NCBI RefSeq assembly: GCF_022539315.1 | Contig: NC_066313.1 | Coordinates: forward strand, 37,857,059-37,921,058 | DNA from: Serinus canaria | Lineage: Eukaryota > Chordata > Aves > Passeriformes > Fringillidae | DNA length: 64,000 bases | Direction of reading: 5' to 3' | Shown here: positions 1-12,000 of the stretch, one piece after another | Position numbering within the stretch: position 1 is the stretch's first letter | Layout: each line of letters begins with the position of its first letter | The notes under the pieces: model-generated | Databases searched by the model: none | Told to the model about the DNA's origin: nothing | Seen by the model: only the letters and a program-made list of their open reading frames with translations | Position numbers and translations under genes: made by a program

Positions 1-3000
1 TAATTACATTAGCACATGCAATTTTTTTCTTAGCATTCTCTCCTCACTCAGTTCACAGGCTGCCAATCAAGTTTTATAATGAAAGAGACTGTCAGCTGTA
101 GGATACCCATGCATTTTTTACCCAGTAAATGAAGATAAACAGCTAATAAAGCAGGAGCTATATGTAAGAAGATTTAATAATTGTGATTGCTGGATACTTC
201 CCAAAGAAACTGGACTTCATCACATTGTTCCACTGTGATTCTGAACAAGCCACACTCATGCAGTGTGGGCTTTTTATCTCTTCTGTGTCTGGTTGCTCTA
301 ATCTGGAGCTGGACAATAGCAAAATACAATGTGGTCATGCAGAGGCTGTTCTCATAATGCATAAATGTAGAGTGTCAAATCATTTGAAACCTTGATTCTG
401 GCATTAATTAGTTTTGGAATACTCCTCTGGAAGTATTTTTATTATATGCTTTTTCTTCAGTGCTTTGCTTGTGTGTTTCTTAAAAGTTAAATGTGACTTG
501 GCTATTCAGACCTTGGTGCCAATCTTGATTTTTGTCATCTTGACAAAAAAGCCTAGACTTGAAACATTTTGAAACATTACTATGCCTTTAACATTATGAC
601 TGGGTTTAAATGAGAGTTGTGAGCAGAGGTGGTTAATTCTTACATTTCCTTACTCTTCTTGCTTTTCTTTGCCTAATTCCTATATTTCCTTATCCTTCTT
701 CCTTTCTGTAAAAATGCAAATTTATTGCCATAATAACAATAAAGTTAATGTAAATTTTCTAAATTATCTCAGTTATTTTTAATTATCTAGCCATGAAAGT
801 CGCAAAGGTTTAGAAAATGCAGATGTGATAAATCAAACCTGACATGATTTACGTACAGTCGCTTTTGCTGTGTGATGAAGAGCCTTGGCTAATATATTCC
901 AGATTCATTTCTCTTCACAATCAAATACCAGTGCTTTTGTCTCACCAAAGCAAACAGTTTGTGGGGAGGGGCAGGGTGTGTCTTGCATGGTGTCCCTCAC
1001 CGCTGGGGCATTCCTATGGAAAAGTATTGCCAAGGATGGGATGTGTTGAGATGCTTCACATAGTATCAATTCCTTGTGTTGTCTCTTGCTCTGTCTTCTG
1101 GTTCCCTAATGTGCTCCTCTAAGAAGGCGTGCAACTTGTGATAGTTGCATGAAAAGGATGGTGTTTCTCATGGGTTTCTGTAACATCAGTGGCTGGTGAT
1201 GCTCACCTTGGGTGGCCAGAACTGTCAGAAGAAAATCTGTTTGAATATCACCAGGGTGAAGGATTCTTGTGCAGCTCTAGCTCTGGGTGCCTGAACAAAG
1301 GGAGCACGCAGCACCCATCTGCTTTGTCTTTTGGCTCAGCTCTCTTTTGGTAAGAATTGCAGTGAATTTCTGGCAATGGAGACAGGAACATTACCTACAA
1401 AAGATACAAAATCTGGGCTAAGAATAAAAAGACATTAGAAGTCATATCAAAATCCTTCCTCATTACAATAAATAAGTTTTTTTAAACTGTTTTTTTACCA
1501 ACTGATCTCAGAATACTTTATAAAAGATTTTTTAACCATATTTTCTTTAGTGTTTTGTCCAGTTTATGTTTAATGTTAGTGTTCAAAAATATGCTACAAT
1601 TTCAGTATACTTGGAAAGGCACAACACATAGAAAATCAAGGAGTATCTACTTGCCATATAAAACTTAATGATGAAACCATCAGAGGATAAGGATCAAGGC
1701 ACACTGCATGTAGTTTCTCTTTGATAATCTTTCTTGCCATGTTAGAATTACTGAAAAACTAGCTTATGCAAAAGGAAGAAGAAAAGGACTGAAAATAAAA
1801 ATCTCTGCAAAACTTTTTCAAAATTAAGCATCCTTTCTGTGGACAAAACCAGCACTACATTTCTGAAATTAATTTGAAAAAAATGAAATATTAATTTTTA
1901 ATTGTGTAATGGTAACCAATAATATTATTAGTATATATTCTGTGCTAAACAAAGTCATGCAGTCAAAATCATCTGGGACTATGTCAGACAAGTTTAATTA
2001 TCAACATGACTCATTCTCTTGCCATTATAATGCACAGCGGTACTTTGACTAGAGTTCCATTCAGCAGCCAACTTGGCTTTTACAGCTGTGGATATGGCAG
2101 TAAAATTTGTGTACCAGAATTTTGCTCATAGTGTGATAAAATTGTAGCCCAGAATAAGTTTTCCTTGGACTTATTTTATTCATATTAACCAACAGTGAAA
2201 AATGTTGACTGCTTGGGTCAAAGATGAGAAGTGAGTCTAGATTAGGAATTTTCCAATTAATTATTTTTAAAGAAGGGTGAATTGGAAGAAAGAATTAGTT
2301 TTGAAAGAACTTTCTTTTTGCATTTCAAAAATGTTGATAAAGTTTTTGCAACACTTTTGAAGTTTCATTAATTTCAAGTTCAGCTTTAAAAGCTTTTTTT
2401 GCATAATTTATATGTAAACTTACTAAATCATTAAAAAATAAATTAAATGCATTTTCAAGATAAAATGTTCCTGTTTTTCTCATGCTGTAACATTATCATT
2501 ATATTAATATAGTTAAAATTTAGATAAAATTTTTTTTTTTGGCTGAAAAAAAAAGTAGAGACAAACGAGACAAAACAAGATTTTACACACAGATTTATTA
2601 AGCATGAATTTTTCCCTAGGTATGATCTGTTTGATTGGCAAAATTAAATCAGATTTAGAACTCATGAATTATGCCTTCCAAATCTATTACTTTTTTTTTT
2701 TTTTTTATGCTGTGCCACAACAGTGCCAACAAGCAGCCATGGTTTCTAGAGATGGGCTGTATCAGTCATATTTCATATTTCAGCTTAAACCATCCCAAAG
2801 TATCAGAATTCAGAAAGTATAAAACTTATGAAAATATTAAAGCATGTCATGATATCAATATAGCACAGTCAATTAAAATAACTGCATTATCAGATCAAAT
2901 GCAAATGCTTGCATCAGAGCTCCTAGCTAAAATTTTGTGTTAATGCTGACAGATGTCCTTTCCTTTTAAGAGACATTCCAACCCTTCTGTTTCTTGGAAA

Positions 3001-5019
3001 GACATCAAACCAAGATGGGAGAAACAAAAATGCAGAAAAGACCTTGTACCTACCTGGTTTCTGCTCAGTTTACCCTGTATAGAAGGTTCTTCCTGTTTCT
3101 TGATTGGAAACTGGGGTTTGAAACTCACATTTCCATGCAGTTGTTTTGCTCATTATTCTCAGAAAACTCCTTCTCTCCTTTCTTTTATTGCCTTCTGGTT
3201 TTATATATGTCCATATGGTTTAAAAGACAAAAGAAAAACCTTATATCTTGGTGGTTATTGCACCAGATGAGAGGATTATTTCCAGTCCATGCTTCAATTA
3301 GTGTGTAGGCAATTATATAGTTATGTACAGACTAATAAAGACTGTAAATTTATTATTCACCTGAACTAACTTCTCAGTCTAGGCTGCTTTCTTATAAGCT
3401 TTTAAAACCCTAAATGTGTGGTTTCAGAGATAAAGATGGATATGCTGATTTATCTATCATCTGTTGTGGAAGCAGCAGTGATAAAAACAAAAATCTCCTA
3501 TTTCAATTTCAGTGTTGTGCAAGTAGATCTAACAGAGATCTACTTGCACAACAAGTGCAAGTAGAGATGCTGCTTGTAAAGAAAGAATTTTAATTGTCCT
3601 TTAAATTTAGTTTGATGAAGACCAAGTAATCTCACTAGGCTCTTGTTTTAACAGTCAGTCTAAGATTATTGAAGGCAATTAGAGATTTAATTCCTCAGAA
3701 GTAGGGATCTGAATCAAGATTCTTTTATCACTAAAATTAAAGTGTCTATTTTCCAGTAGGGCTTCAGTTTGTTATCTTCTTTTCTTTTCACATGGCCTAG
3801 TAGAAGCAGGTGGTCTGGCATTAATAAAACCGCCCTGGGGAAAATTCTGAAGAATCACTCCTTTAAATATGCCTCATTTTGTCTGCTTTACATACTCATT
3901 CTCAAAGATATCCTTTTACACATTGAGATCAATACATTAGAGTGTCTTATTCTTATTACCTACACAAATCACCCTTTTCATTAACATCACGCTTACATTA
4001 GCAATTATTAGCATATTAACATAATTACATCATTATTATAATTCAAACATGCAGATAATTTATTGCCCAAAACCAATTCTATTAAGCAACTCAGATGTTG
4101 AAACTTGTTATAAATAGCATGCCTCTGTTCTCCTTTCTAGCCAACAGTTATTTTTCTATTACAACCTACATGCTGGGCATCAGGACAGCTTTCTCTAGTG
4201 CCACACCCCTTATTCAGTTTTGTAATATCAAACAAGGAGAAATTTTGTTCTACTAGGCAAACTTCTATTGTGCTAGAAGACTTCTGACCTGTTTCCTTCT
4301 GGAGCAGATGCATTCATTATACCAAAACCTTATGAGGAAGATGGTGTTGCCACCTCAGTTGTGGTGACTCACTCAAAGAAGAAAAGATCGTATTAGGAAG
4401 AGGTATAATCAATCTAAAAAAAAAAAAAAACGGAAAAAATTGTGACTGGCAAAGGAGACTCCCTCTCTGTAGGAAAACTAGAAATGAGATCTTCAAAATC
4501 AGGATTGTCATAGTCCCTGGAAAGAATATTAAGCCAATTTCTCTTTGAATTCAGTTCCAAAAACATGAAGGAGAAGGCATCCATCAGGAATAACTAAATA
4601 AAAAAGAGGTCATTCATGCTTGTCCAATGTAAATGGCTAAAATGAAATTACTAACTACATGTCCAGGTAAGAGTGGTGTAAAATACATTTACTGAGGATG
4701 TGTATATAATTGAATTTACTAAAGCTTTGAGCATCTCCTTCATCCCCTCATTTGGAAGTTGAGGAAGTGGTAAGTAGATGGAAGATTTTCTGGCCAGCTG
4801 TATACAAAGGGGAAAGCACATGCATTTCCAATCTGGTTTTCACCCTCTGATGTAAGTTTCAATTAACAACTCCAGGGACAGAAATTTGACAGACACCTTA
4901 AGAAGTTCATCAAGCAGCTGTGCCAAGTTCTGCACCTGGAGTGTAATAATTCTGTAGTATAGGATAGACTACTGGCAGGGAACAGCCATCATTAAAGGCT
5001 TCTGGGGATCATGTAGATT
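1..5019. other. unique non-coding AT-rich DNA
   Basis: No gene or recognisable repeat family is visible over this stretch. Open frames reach only 105 codons (2953-3270, +), overlap frames on both strands, and show no domain or low-complexity pattern that suggests a protein. Simple sequence is limited to short homopolymers: about 16 T at 2691-2706, about 10 T near 2530, and 14 A at 4418-4431. The one structural feature is the perfect hairpin at 3513-3553, listed separately. An intron or intergenic spacer would look the same. The call is by absence of evidence. Confidence 0.7.
3513..3553. repeat. perfect 18-bp inverted repeat (hairpin)
   Basis: The arm at 3513-3530 (TGTTGTGCAAGTAGATCT) is the exact reverse complement of 3536-3553, with a 5-base loop (AACAG). 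A third, direct partial copy of the arm (GTGCAAGTAGAGAT) follows at 3555-3568. Arms of this length and identity with so short a loop are unlikely by chance and would extrude as a cruciform or fold in RNA. The stem is too short for a typical microRNA precursor. A template-switch mutation during replication is a plausible origin (inference). Confidence 0.8.
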
Positions 5020-5278
5020 TGTGCCAGTTTGGGCTGGGATAGGGTCAGTTTTCTTCACAGTAACAAGTGTGGGGTTATATTCTGGAACTGTGCTGGAAAG
5101 AGACTCGATAACACAGGGATGTTTTAGTCACTGCTGAGCAGAGCTTACACAGAGCCAAGGACTTCTCTGCTTCTCACCCACTCTACCAGAGAGGAGAGTG
5201 GGGATGCACGAGGAGCTGGGACAGTGGACCCCAGCTGATCACAGGAATATTCTGTACCATACAGAATTATTATCAGAA

Positions 5279-5284
5279 TATAAA
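5279..5284 (+). promoter_or_regulatory. LTR TATA box
   Basis: TATAAA lies about 260 bases inside the LTR, in the expected position between U3 and R, and is followed by AGCTGGGGGAAG as in other copies of this family. Initiation would be expected near 5305-5315. The polyadenylation signal expected about 170 bases further on is degenerate. Whether the promoter is active cannot be judged from sequence. Confidence 0.5.
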
Positions 5285-5541
5285 GCTGGGGGAAGAAGGA
5301 AAAAGCACAGGACCTCTCAACTGATGACGTCTGTCATCCCAAGTCACTGTCACGTGAGATGAAATTGTCCTGGATAGGTACTGTATACCTGCCTGCTGGT
5401 AGCAAGTGGTGCTTTAATTTCGTGTTTTGATTTGCTTGTGTGCTCAGCCCTTGCTTAACCTATTGAGCTGTCTTTATCTCAGCCCATAGGCTTTCTCACT
5501 CTTACCTTGCTAATTGTGTTTCCTGTCCCAGTGGTGGGGGA

Positions 5542-5645
5542 GAGTGAGTGAGTGAGTGAGTGAGTGAGTGAGTGAGTGAGTGAGTGAGTGAGTGAGTGAC
5601 TGACTGACTGACTGACTGACTGACTGACTGACTGACTGACTGACT
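5542..5645 (+). repeat. (GAGT)14-(GACT)12 compound tetranucleotide microsatellite
   Basis: Fourteen uninterrupted GAGT units (5542-5597) pass directly into twelve uninterrupted GACT units (5598-5645). The array sits where the LTR family normally carries only two or three GAGT-like units, so it expanded inside the LTR after insertion. Both halves are pure, which suggests recent or continuing slippage. The Ser/Val/Gln and Ser/Leu/Thr/His peptide repeats read from the minus strand are artefacts of the repeat. Confidence 0.95.
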
Positions 5646-5677
5646 GTGTGGTGCTTAGCTGTGGTTAAACCACAACA

Positions 5678-7459
5678 AAGTCCAGCTCTACAGTGAACTT
5701 CCATTGTGAATATCAATATAGCTCTAACATATTTGGCCATTTTAGAAGAAATATGCTACTATATGAAGAAAATTTATGATTCACCAGTTGCTGACACTGC
5801 TCAGGCCAAAACTGATCTACTGCAGCCAGTATTGGTCCTCTTTTTCAACACAAATGTGGAAAACGTGTTGGAGCACCAACAGAGAGTAGAAATGACAGAA
5901 ACTTTGCACAGGGGAGAAATAAAAGGAGGCTCAAGAAACTGAGCTTCATTAATCTGGTATAGAGGTGATGAAGAGGTGACCTAAGAGATGTCTGAAGTGA
6001 ATCTTTATAACTGACACTTGAACGATAATTATAAAGAAGATAAAATCAATTTTTTTTTTCTTAGTAGCAAACAATAGAAGAAGGCACAAAGGTCACAAAA
6101 TCTGACTTGGTTTATGTTGGGCATTCTGAAAAGCAAAATCAGTACAGGAGTAGGGCAACACTGAGCCATATTATTCAGAGAACTGATAGTATACTAAATG
6201 TTGACAATTCCTATAACAGAAATTTTTACAAGGCAGAGATAAAATTATTGTTTAACTTTTCATCACATCATCACATATGTGTTATACTCCTACTGGTAAA
6301 GAGATTGATGACCATTAGATAGTGAGATGACAGTCTAAACTCCTAGGTAAATTTCTACAATTAAACTTTGCTGTGGAGAATTGAAAAGAACATTTATACT
6401 TTGAACAGGGAAATACAAAATTTTATCCAAAAAATGCACAGTTTTAGAAAGCAAACACTCCTTCAGTGCAAGATACTTAACTATATAGTATAACCAATTT
6501 GGTTTGGTGCACTCAACTTTGGTTTGTTGTAAGATGCCAGATTATTGAAATGAGAAAGGAAAAATGTTCACAGCTTAAAATTAAACAAAAAAAAAATTTA
6601 AAAACTCCAAACATTTAGACCAGAAGGAAATGTTTTTCATGTCTTTTTGATTTGCATTCAATTGTTTGATTGTCTGTTTTCAGCAGCAAATGTAGAATTT
6701 TTTGTCACTGATAATTGGAATGTAAACATAGGCTAGGCCCCTAATTTGTCAATGATGATTTCAATTAGTTGGATAGGAAGTCTTATTTTGCATTTAAAAA
6801 GTCACAGAAAAATGGGAGTCACATGCTCTGAATTAATGACAGTCCACTCCTCAGATGTTTCCAATTCAAATGTTTGTGAATGTCATAAATCAGGTACATA
6901 AGATTCTGCCCTAATGAAGTAAGTTTCCACTGTCTTCTATTTTTTACCTCATCTGTGCAAAGCAAATACTGCCCACTACATCTGTACTAGATTGGAAATA
7001 TTAGCAGCACATTCTAAGATATCTGAGAAGAGTTCTCTTATGTCTTTTAGGCTCCATTTACATGTTCAGCTATAATGGAAAAGATAATTTGGCATCACAG
7101 TCTTTAGGATACATACTTCCAACTAGAATATCCCACTGGGATCAAGAAATAATATAGCAGCTTTTAATTAGGATATTTTGCATGAAATGTTTTGCATAGT
7201 TAACTGATATAAATAAGCCTTTATTGCATAAACTATGGAAATCAGAGTATTAATTCAACAAATGCATTAAAAATAGTATTTTGAAAGACACATGAGGAAA
7301 AGCATATAAAACCCTCAAAAGAAATATGTCTTCCTTTTTCTTCCTTAAAAAAAAGAAAAAATCTGAAACTGTTTTATTTTCCATTTCCAGTATATCCTGT
7401 AGCTGGATATCCCAAATCCAGCTCAATAAGACAATTGATATAATGAAACTGTGACGCTG
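5678..7459. other. unique non-coding DNA between two LTRs
   Basis: No gene or repeat family is recognised. Open frames do not exceed 78 codons. The DNA is AT-rich with short A and T runs and no tandem array. It separates two oppositely oriented LTRs of one family. No retroviral coding remnant is visible, so the two LTRs are independent insertions and not a provirus. Confidence 0.65.
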
Positions 7460-7936
7460 TCCTCTATGTCAGAGAGTAAACCATAGGACAGAATAATTTA
7501 AAATAGATACTACAGCAATGGTATTTCTGAAGGTGAGGTAATAAGACAATAAAAAAGAAAAATAACCCCCAAGAAAGACAAGTGATGCAAATTGCTCCCC
7601 ACCAACTGACTAATGCCCAGCCAGTCTCCAAGCAGTGTCTCCCTGCCACCTCCCATGTCATTTTATTGCAAATCATGTTGACCCGTGGTATGCAATATCC
7701 CTTGAGCCCCTACAGCTGTCCTGGCTGTATCTCATCCCCATTCCCTGTGCTCCCCCAGCCTCCTCACTCGTGGTGTGAGGTGAGGAGCAGAAAAGACCCT
7801 GATGCTGAGCAAGCCCTGCTCAGCAGCCACTAAAACATCCCGGAATGAGCAACACTGTCTCCAGCACAGATCCAAAATTTAGCCCCGCATTAGTGACTGT
7901 GAAGAAAATTAACTCTATCCCAGACAGAACCAGCAT
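7460..7936 (-). mobile_element. truncated ERV LTR, same family as 5020-5677
   Basis: Read on the minus strand this matches the LTR at 5020-5677 in inverted orientation. The plus-strand segments ATTGCTCCCCACCAACTGAC (7591 on), GCCCAGCCAGTCTCCAAGCA (7616 on) and AAAATTAACTCTATCCCAGA (near 7904-7923) are landmarks of the family in reverse. The LTR 5' end lies near 7936. The 3' end, including the part that carries the tetranucleotide array in the other copy, is missing beyond about 7460. The copy is strongly diverged. No flanking retroviral genes are present. Confidence 0.7.
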
Positions 7937-8546
7937 ATGGATATTGTCACATTCATATTCTGCATCCATTAATTTTTTCCAATAAAAGGAACCCTGGGTA
8001 ATAGCAGTATGCAGGAAGCAATATTCTACAATGGGCTCGAGTTTGGATATCTAGGGGCCAGGAACTGCAGGAATTTTGCATCATATACTTGCAGAGCAAG
8101 TAGTAAGTTACTGAAAATCTCTTTTCCAATGGTCAAGAACTCTCTTTTATTATCTTCAAACTGTCTCTGTATGTGTAAATTGTCTATTCATAGTCACATT
8201 TCCATTTGTATTTGAGATTACTTGCTGTCTTTTCATGAGATAAGTACATGTATTCAATAAAAACCCCCTTTTATATGCAGCATGACCAGTAAAAGAAATT
8301 TGCTTTGTTGTACAAATTCCATTCTCACTTTCACATTTACATTGATGTGGAAACATTTCAGCTAAATCAGTGTTTCAACTTCTACATTATAACACTGTGA
8401 CATATTGTTATTTAGTTTTTTATATCCTTGCAAATCAAATCTTCAGAATATCCTAAAGGCATAAGAAAGGGCATTCCAGATTGGGCCTGTGTCTCAGCGT
8501 TTTGTCTCCAAGGTTTGTGTGTGAAACACCAGATGCAGGAAATATG
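7937..8546. other. unique non-coding DNA
   Basis: AT-rich sequence with no recognisable gene, repeat or tandem array between the LTR fragment and the dinucleotide repeat. Open frames here (for example 8009-8215, +) are short and featureless. Confidence 0.6.
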
Positions 8547-8576
8547 TACACACACACACACACACATATATATATA

Positions 8577-8651
<75 letters not shown>

Positions 8652-8668
8652 ACGTACACACACATATA
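8547..8668. repeat. compound CA/TA/TG dinucleotide microsatellite
   Basis: The order is a CA block (8548-8566), a short TA block, TGTGTGTG (about 8577-8586), an uninterrupted TA run of about 50 bases (8587-8637), a TG block, TACGTA (8651-8656), then CACACACACATA. The whole is strictly alternating purine-pyrimidine and largely self-complementary. Its flanks could pair as a hairpin and it could adopt Z-DNA. The Tyr-Ile and Thr-His reading frames across it on both strands are repeat artefacts. Confidence 0.95.
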
Positions 8669-8743
8669 CTTCCAGAATATTTTTATTCTGCTGTTTCTGG
8701 TCCCTCAAAATTTTCACTGGGAACAGTTTGCATACATATATAG

Positions 8744-9025
8744 CATCACAGAACCATTAAGATTGGAAAACACCTTTAAGGTTATGGAGTTCAGCACTGC
8801 CAAATCCACTACTAAGCCATATTTTGTAGAGCCTGTCTTTTAAATACCTCCAGGGATGGGCACTCCACATCTTCAGTTTTGGGCTTTTCACTATAAGAAA
8901 AACACTGAGGGTCTGAAACATCTTCAGAAAAGAGCATAGAAGCTGGTGAAGGGTCTGGAGAACAAGTCTTAAGAGGAACAGCTGAGGGAGCTGGGGTGTT
9001 TAATCTGGAGAAAAGGAGCGTCTGG
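8744..9025. mobile_element. CR1 LINE 3' fragment with inverted 5' segment
   Basis: From 8744 to about 8880 the plus strand is the reverse complement of a CR1 3' end: ATCACAGAACCATTAAGATT, then CCTCCAGGGATGGGCACTCC. From about 8930 to 9025 the plus strand carries CR1 in sense orientation, upstream of that region: GAAGCTGGTGAAGGGTCTGG and GCTGAGGGAGCTGGGGT. The two parts meet head to head near 8880-8930. This fits one CR1 insertion with an internal 5' inversion, as described for twin priming of LINEs; two separate insertions are the alternative. No coding potential remains. Confidence 0.75.
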
Positions 9026-12000
9026 GCACACTTCCTCTCTCTCTTGTCTGTCAGCTCCAGTCATAAAACTATGTTTCCTAGGTCATGTTTTAGTTCTGTG
9101 TTTAACTGTATCCCAGCAGAGGATATGTGCGCACCTAGAAATTCTCAACTGCAATTTTTTAGGAGTGTGCAGCGGAAGGATGATTAGATATCAAAAAAAA
9201 GCATTGGGGAATAGAAGCTGGTCCACCTAATCCTACAACACATTTCTATAATACAGAAGAACATTTGCTATTTTAAGAGGATTGGTCTGTAGACAGAAAA
9301 CTCTTTTCTTGTGAAAAGGTCATTGCATTTGATATATTTGAGTGGTGACATGAAGAAGCTCAGAGTATCAATGCAGCTCCCACAGATCCCTTTTGTGTCT
9401 GTAGGACAGAGAAAACATTTTGTGTCTTTGACTGGTAGAAATGAAAAATCAGACAAAGCGTACACTGGATTGCCAGAAAATCTAATAAATATAGTTTTCT
9501 ATCTTTATAGTTATTTTAAATGTATCTAATGTAAATATTATAGTTGAATTCTAGGCATACACGACTATTTGGGAACATGCTATGAGAGGAAATTACCCTA
9601 TTTAATAGAGAGATCATGTATCTACACTTAGTTTTTCTGTATCTCATCTACATATTATATGTTTGGAAATGTAACAAATATCTATAATTCTAGACAACTC
9701 ACAAAAAATTTACAACATCTGCAGATCTGTTTCATTTGTTTAGAATTATGAATCCATAACTTAGATTTTGAGCTACTTTTTTTTCCCTTTTTTTTCTTTT
9801 TTATTTTTTTTTTAATTCCTGTGTGGGTTAGGAGCAACTACACTAAAGTAAAATGTCTCAATTCACACCCTGGTTTAAATCATTGCAGTGAATCTCCACT
9901 ATTTAACAAAGGTTCATGTATGGTAGATTTGAATCCCTGTTACACAGGCATGCTGGCAAGCTTCCAAGAAAGGCAATCATTATCTATAACAAAGCTATTA
10001 TCATGGACTGTAGTACTAATGCTGTGACATTTCACAGTGTCTGATTTGTTAGGCTGAGACATTTTCTCTCAGGACCCATATTACTTGGCCAGTTGAGGAA
10101 GATCTTTGGAGGATATAACTTTTTGTGTGCCTTTGTTTTAAGAAGCAACTGCCAAAGCCCAAATGAATAGTGATGGTGCTGTTGGAACTTCTATGCTGTA
10201 GGATGTGAAGGTTTAAAGATGAGTTCATAGAATGTCAAGCAATATTATCCACTGCATGAGGATATGACCTGATGGGCAGAAATCACATCTTCAAAGTGTC
10301 ATCCTGATACACTGGAGATTGAGAGCCACTGCCCTACTCTGTGTTTGTAGTGATACAAAAATTACTTCTACTCTGGATACAAGAAGACTAGAGCTTGAAA
10401 GGCCAGGAAATTTGTAATAATTCTTGAATAGATCTTAAGCATGAAATGGGATGCTTTTAAATTCCTTTTGTTTGTTCTATTATACTAAACATAACTGTAT
10501 TTTGCTGGGTTAGTAGGAGGGCATTATTGCAATAAGGACTTGAGGCTGCTTTTGCAAAGACAGCAGTAACATCAAACTTCTAATTAAAGCCTCTGAGCTC
10601 AAAATTAAGGCATCTGAGTTCAGACAACTTTCAGATGGTGTTTGGGGGGGAAAACTGAGGGAGTGGGGTAAGGCATTGCTGTCATCCAGCTCCTGTGCTA
10701 TATTTATCTGGTGGCTTTATTTTAGCTGTACGTTCTTCACCTGCACATTCAAAAATGTAGTTCTCTTCACACCAATGCCTAACCTTGGAAGCACTTCAAG
10801 CATGTAAAGGACTGCTGTCAACAGTGACATTTTCCAGGAAAGTGAAATTTGGCATCTGAGCAGTCCTGGCTTCTTCTTCAGTTGTCCCCCTGGGGTCCAC
10901 AATGTGGCCGTGAATCTCTCAGTGTTATTCATTCCACACTTCTTGTAGCAAGCTTTGCACACACCTTATGTGACACTTGTACCACTGTTGTTTCCTGCTT
11001 AGAGACTTTATCCCAGGAATAAGAGAACCAGCTTCATTCCTTCCTTTCTTTGAAGGAATTACAGGTAATCTCCATTCTGATATGACTTTTGTCACTTTTC
11101 TTTGAAGTTCCCCTGCTTAGAACAAAATAGAACTGTCACACAACTGCTTTTTAAACAGTTTGAATTAATAAGGATTTGGGTCAGCATGCTGTATTTTATC
11201 AGGGTTGTTTTTTTAATTAGTTTTTAATTCTGCGCAGTAAATGCCACTAAAAAATCTGCAAAGGCCTGAAAACCCACACCACCTCTCTCTGCCTTCACCA
11301 CCACCCACTGCCCCTCTGATATCAACAGCACTGAGTCACACCAGAAGCTCACCTTCAGTGGTGCTCAGCAGCAGATGTTCAGGGAATGAATATTAAGAAC
11401 AGGATATGCACAGAGTGGTAATTTCCTTGCTTCTGTTCTTGCAGCTTTTGGCTCTCTCTGGTTCACAGACCTCCTGAACTAAAGCCAGAGGCTGTAATCA
11501 GACCCCCATGTTTAGCAGTCCTTGGTGGAGTTTTCCTCTATTACCTTGCCTAATCAACTTTGGAAGCCACTTATACTCTTGGCAACCAAAACATGCTATA
11601 GCCACAGGTTCAGCAATCCATTTAAGTATTGAATGACAAAGATATTTCCTTTGAGCATTTGAGAAAATTTTCTTTTGCAAATTCCTTTGATGTTCTCTCA
11701 TTTCCATGTCATCAAAACCAAAATACAATTATCCACTCCATATTACTTATGTTTTTACAGATCTCCGTTATATCTCAGTCATCTCTTGTCTGACTTGAAG
11801 TGTCTCAATCAGTTTAATATTTTTGTAGACATGCTTTAAATGTCTCTCAGCCTATCAGTGACACTGTTTATTTTCATGTGAGATAACCAAAGCACCATGA
11901 GGTTTTCAAAAGAGATTTGCATAAATTTATAGAATTTTAAACTTTTCATTTCTTTTTCAGTTCTGCTCACTGTCCTGTTTTTGACATCGTCTTTTGCACC

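Larger units (their letters stand above)
5020..5677 (+). mobile_element. solo LTR of an avian endogenous retrovirus, near full length
   Basis: The element starts TGTGCCAGTTTGGGCTGGGA and ends GTGGTTAAACCACAACA, giving the TG...CA ends of a retroviral LTR of about 658 bp. The termini and internal landmarks match an LTR family I recognise as widespread in birds, usually grouped with ERVL-like elements; the exact class is uncertain. A TATA box (TATAAA, 5279-5284) fixes the + orientation, and a TTTATCTCAGCCC segment near 5471 matches the region after the family's polyadenylation site. No gag, pol or env sequence flanks it, so it is a solo LTR left by recombination. No 5-bp target duplication is evident, so the insertion is old or the edges are off by a few bases. 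Its 3' third contains an expanded tetranucleotide array. Confidence 0.8.

Noticed and set aside
5510..5740. Minus-strand frame with SVSQ and SLTH repeats resembling a repetitive protein
   Set aside because: It translates the GAGT/GACT microsatellite inside an LTR.
5020..7936. The two family A LTRs as the ends of one provirus
   Set aside because: They are in opposite orientations and no retroviral coding sequence lies between them.
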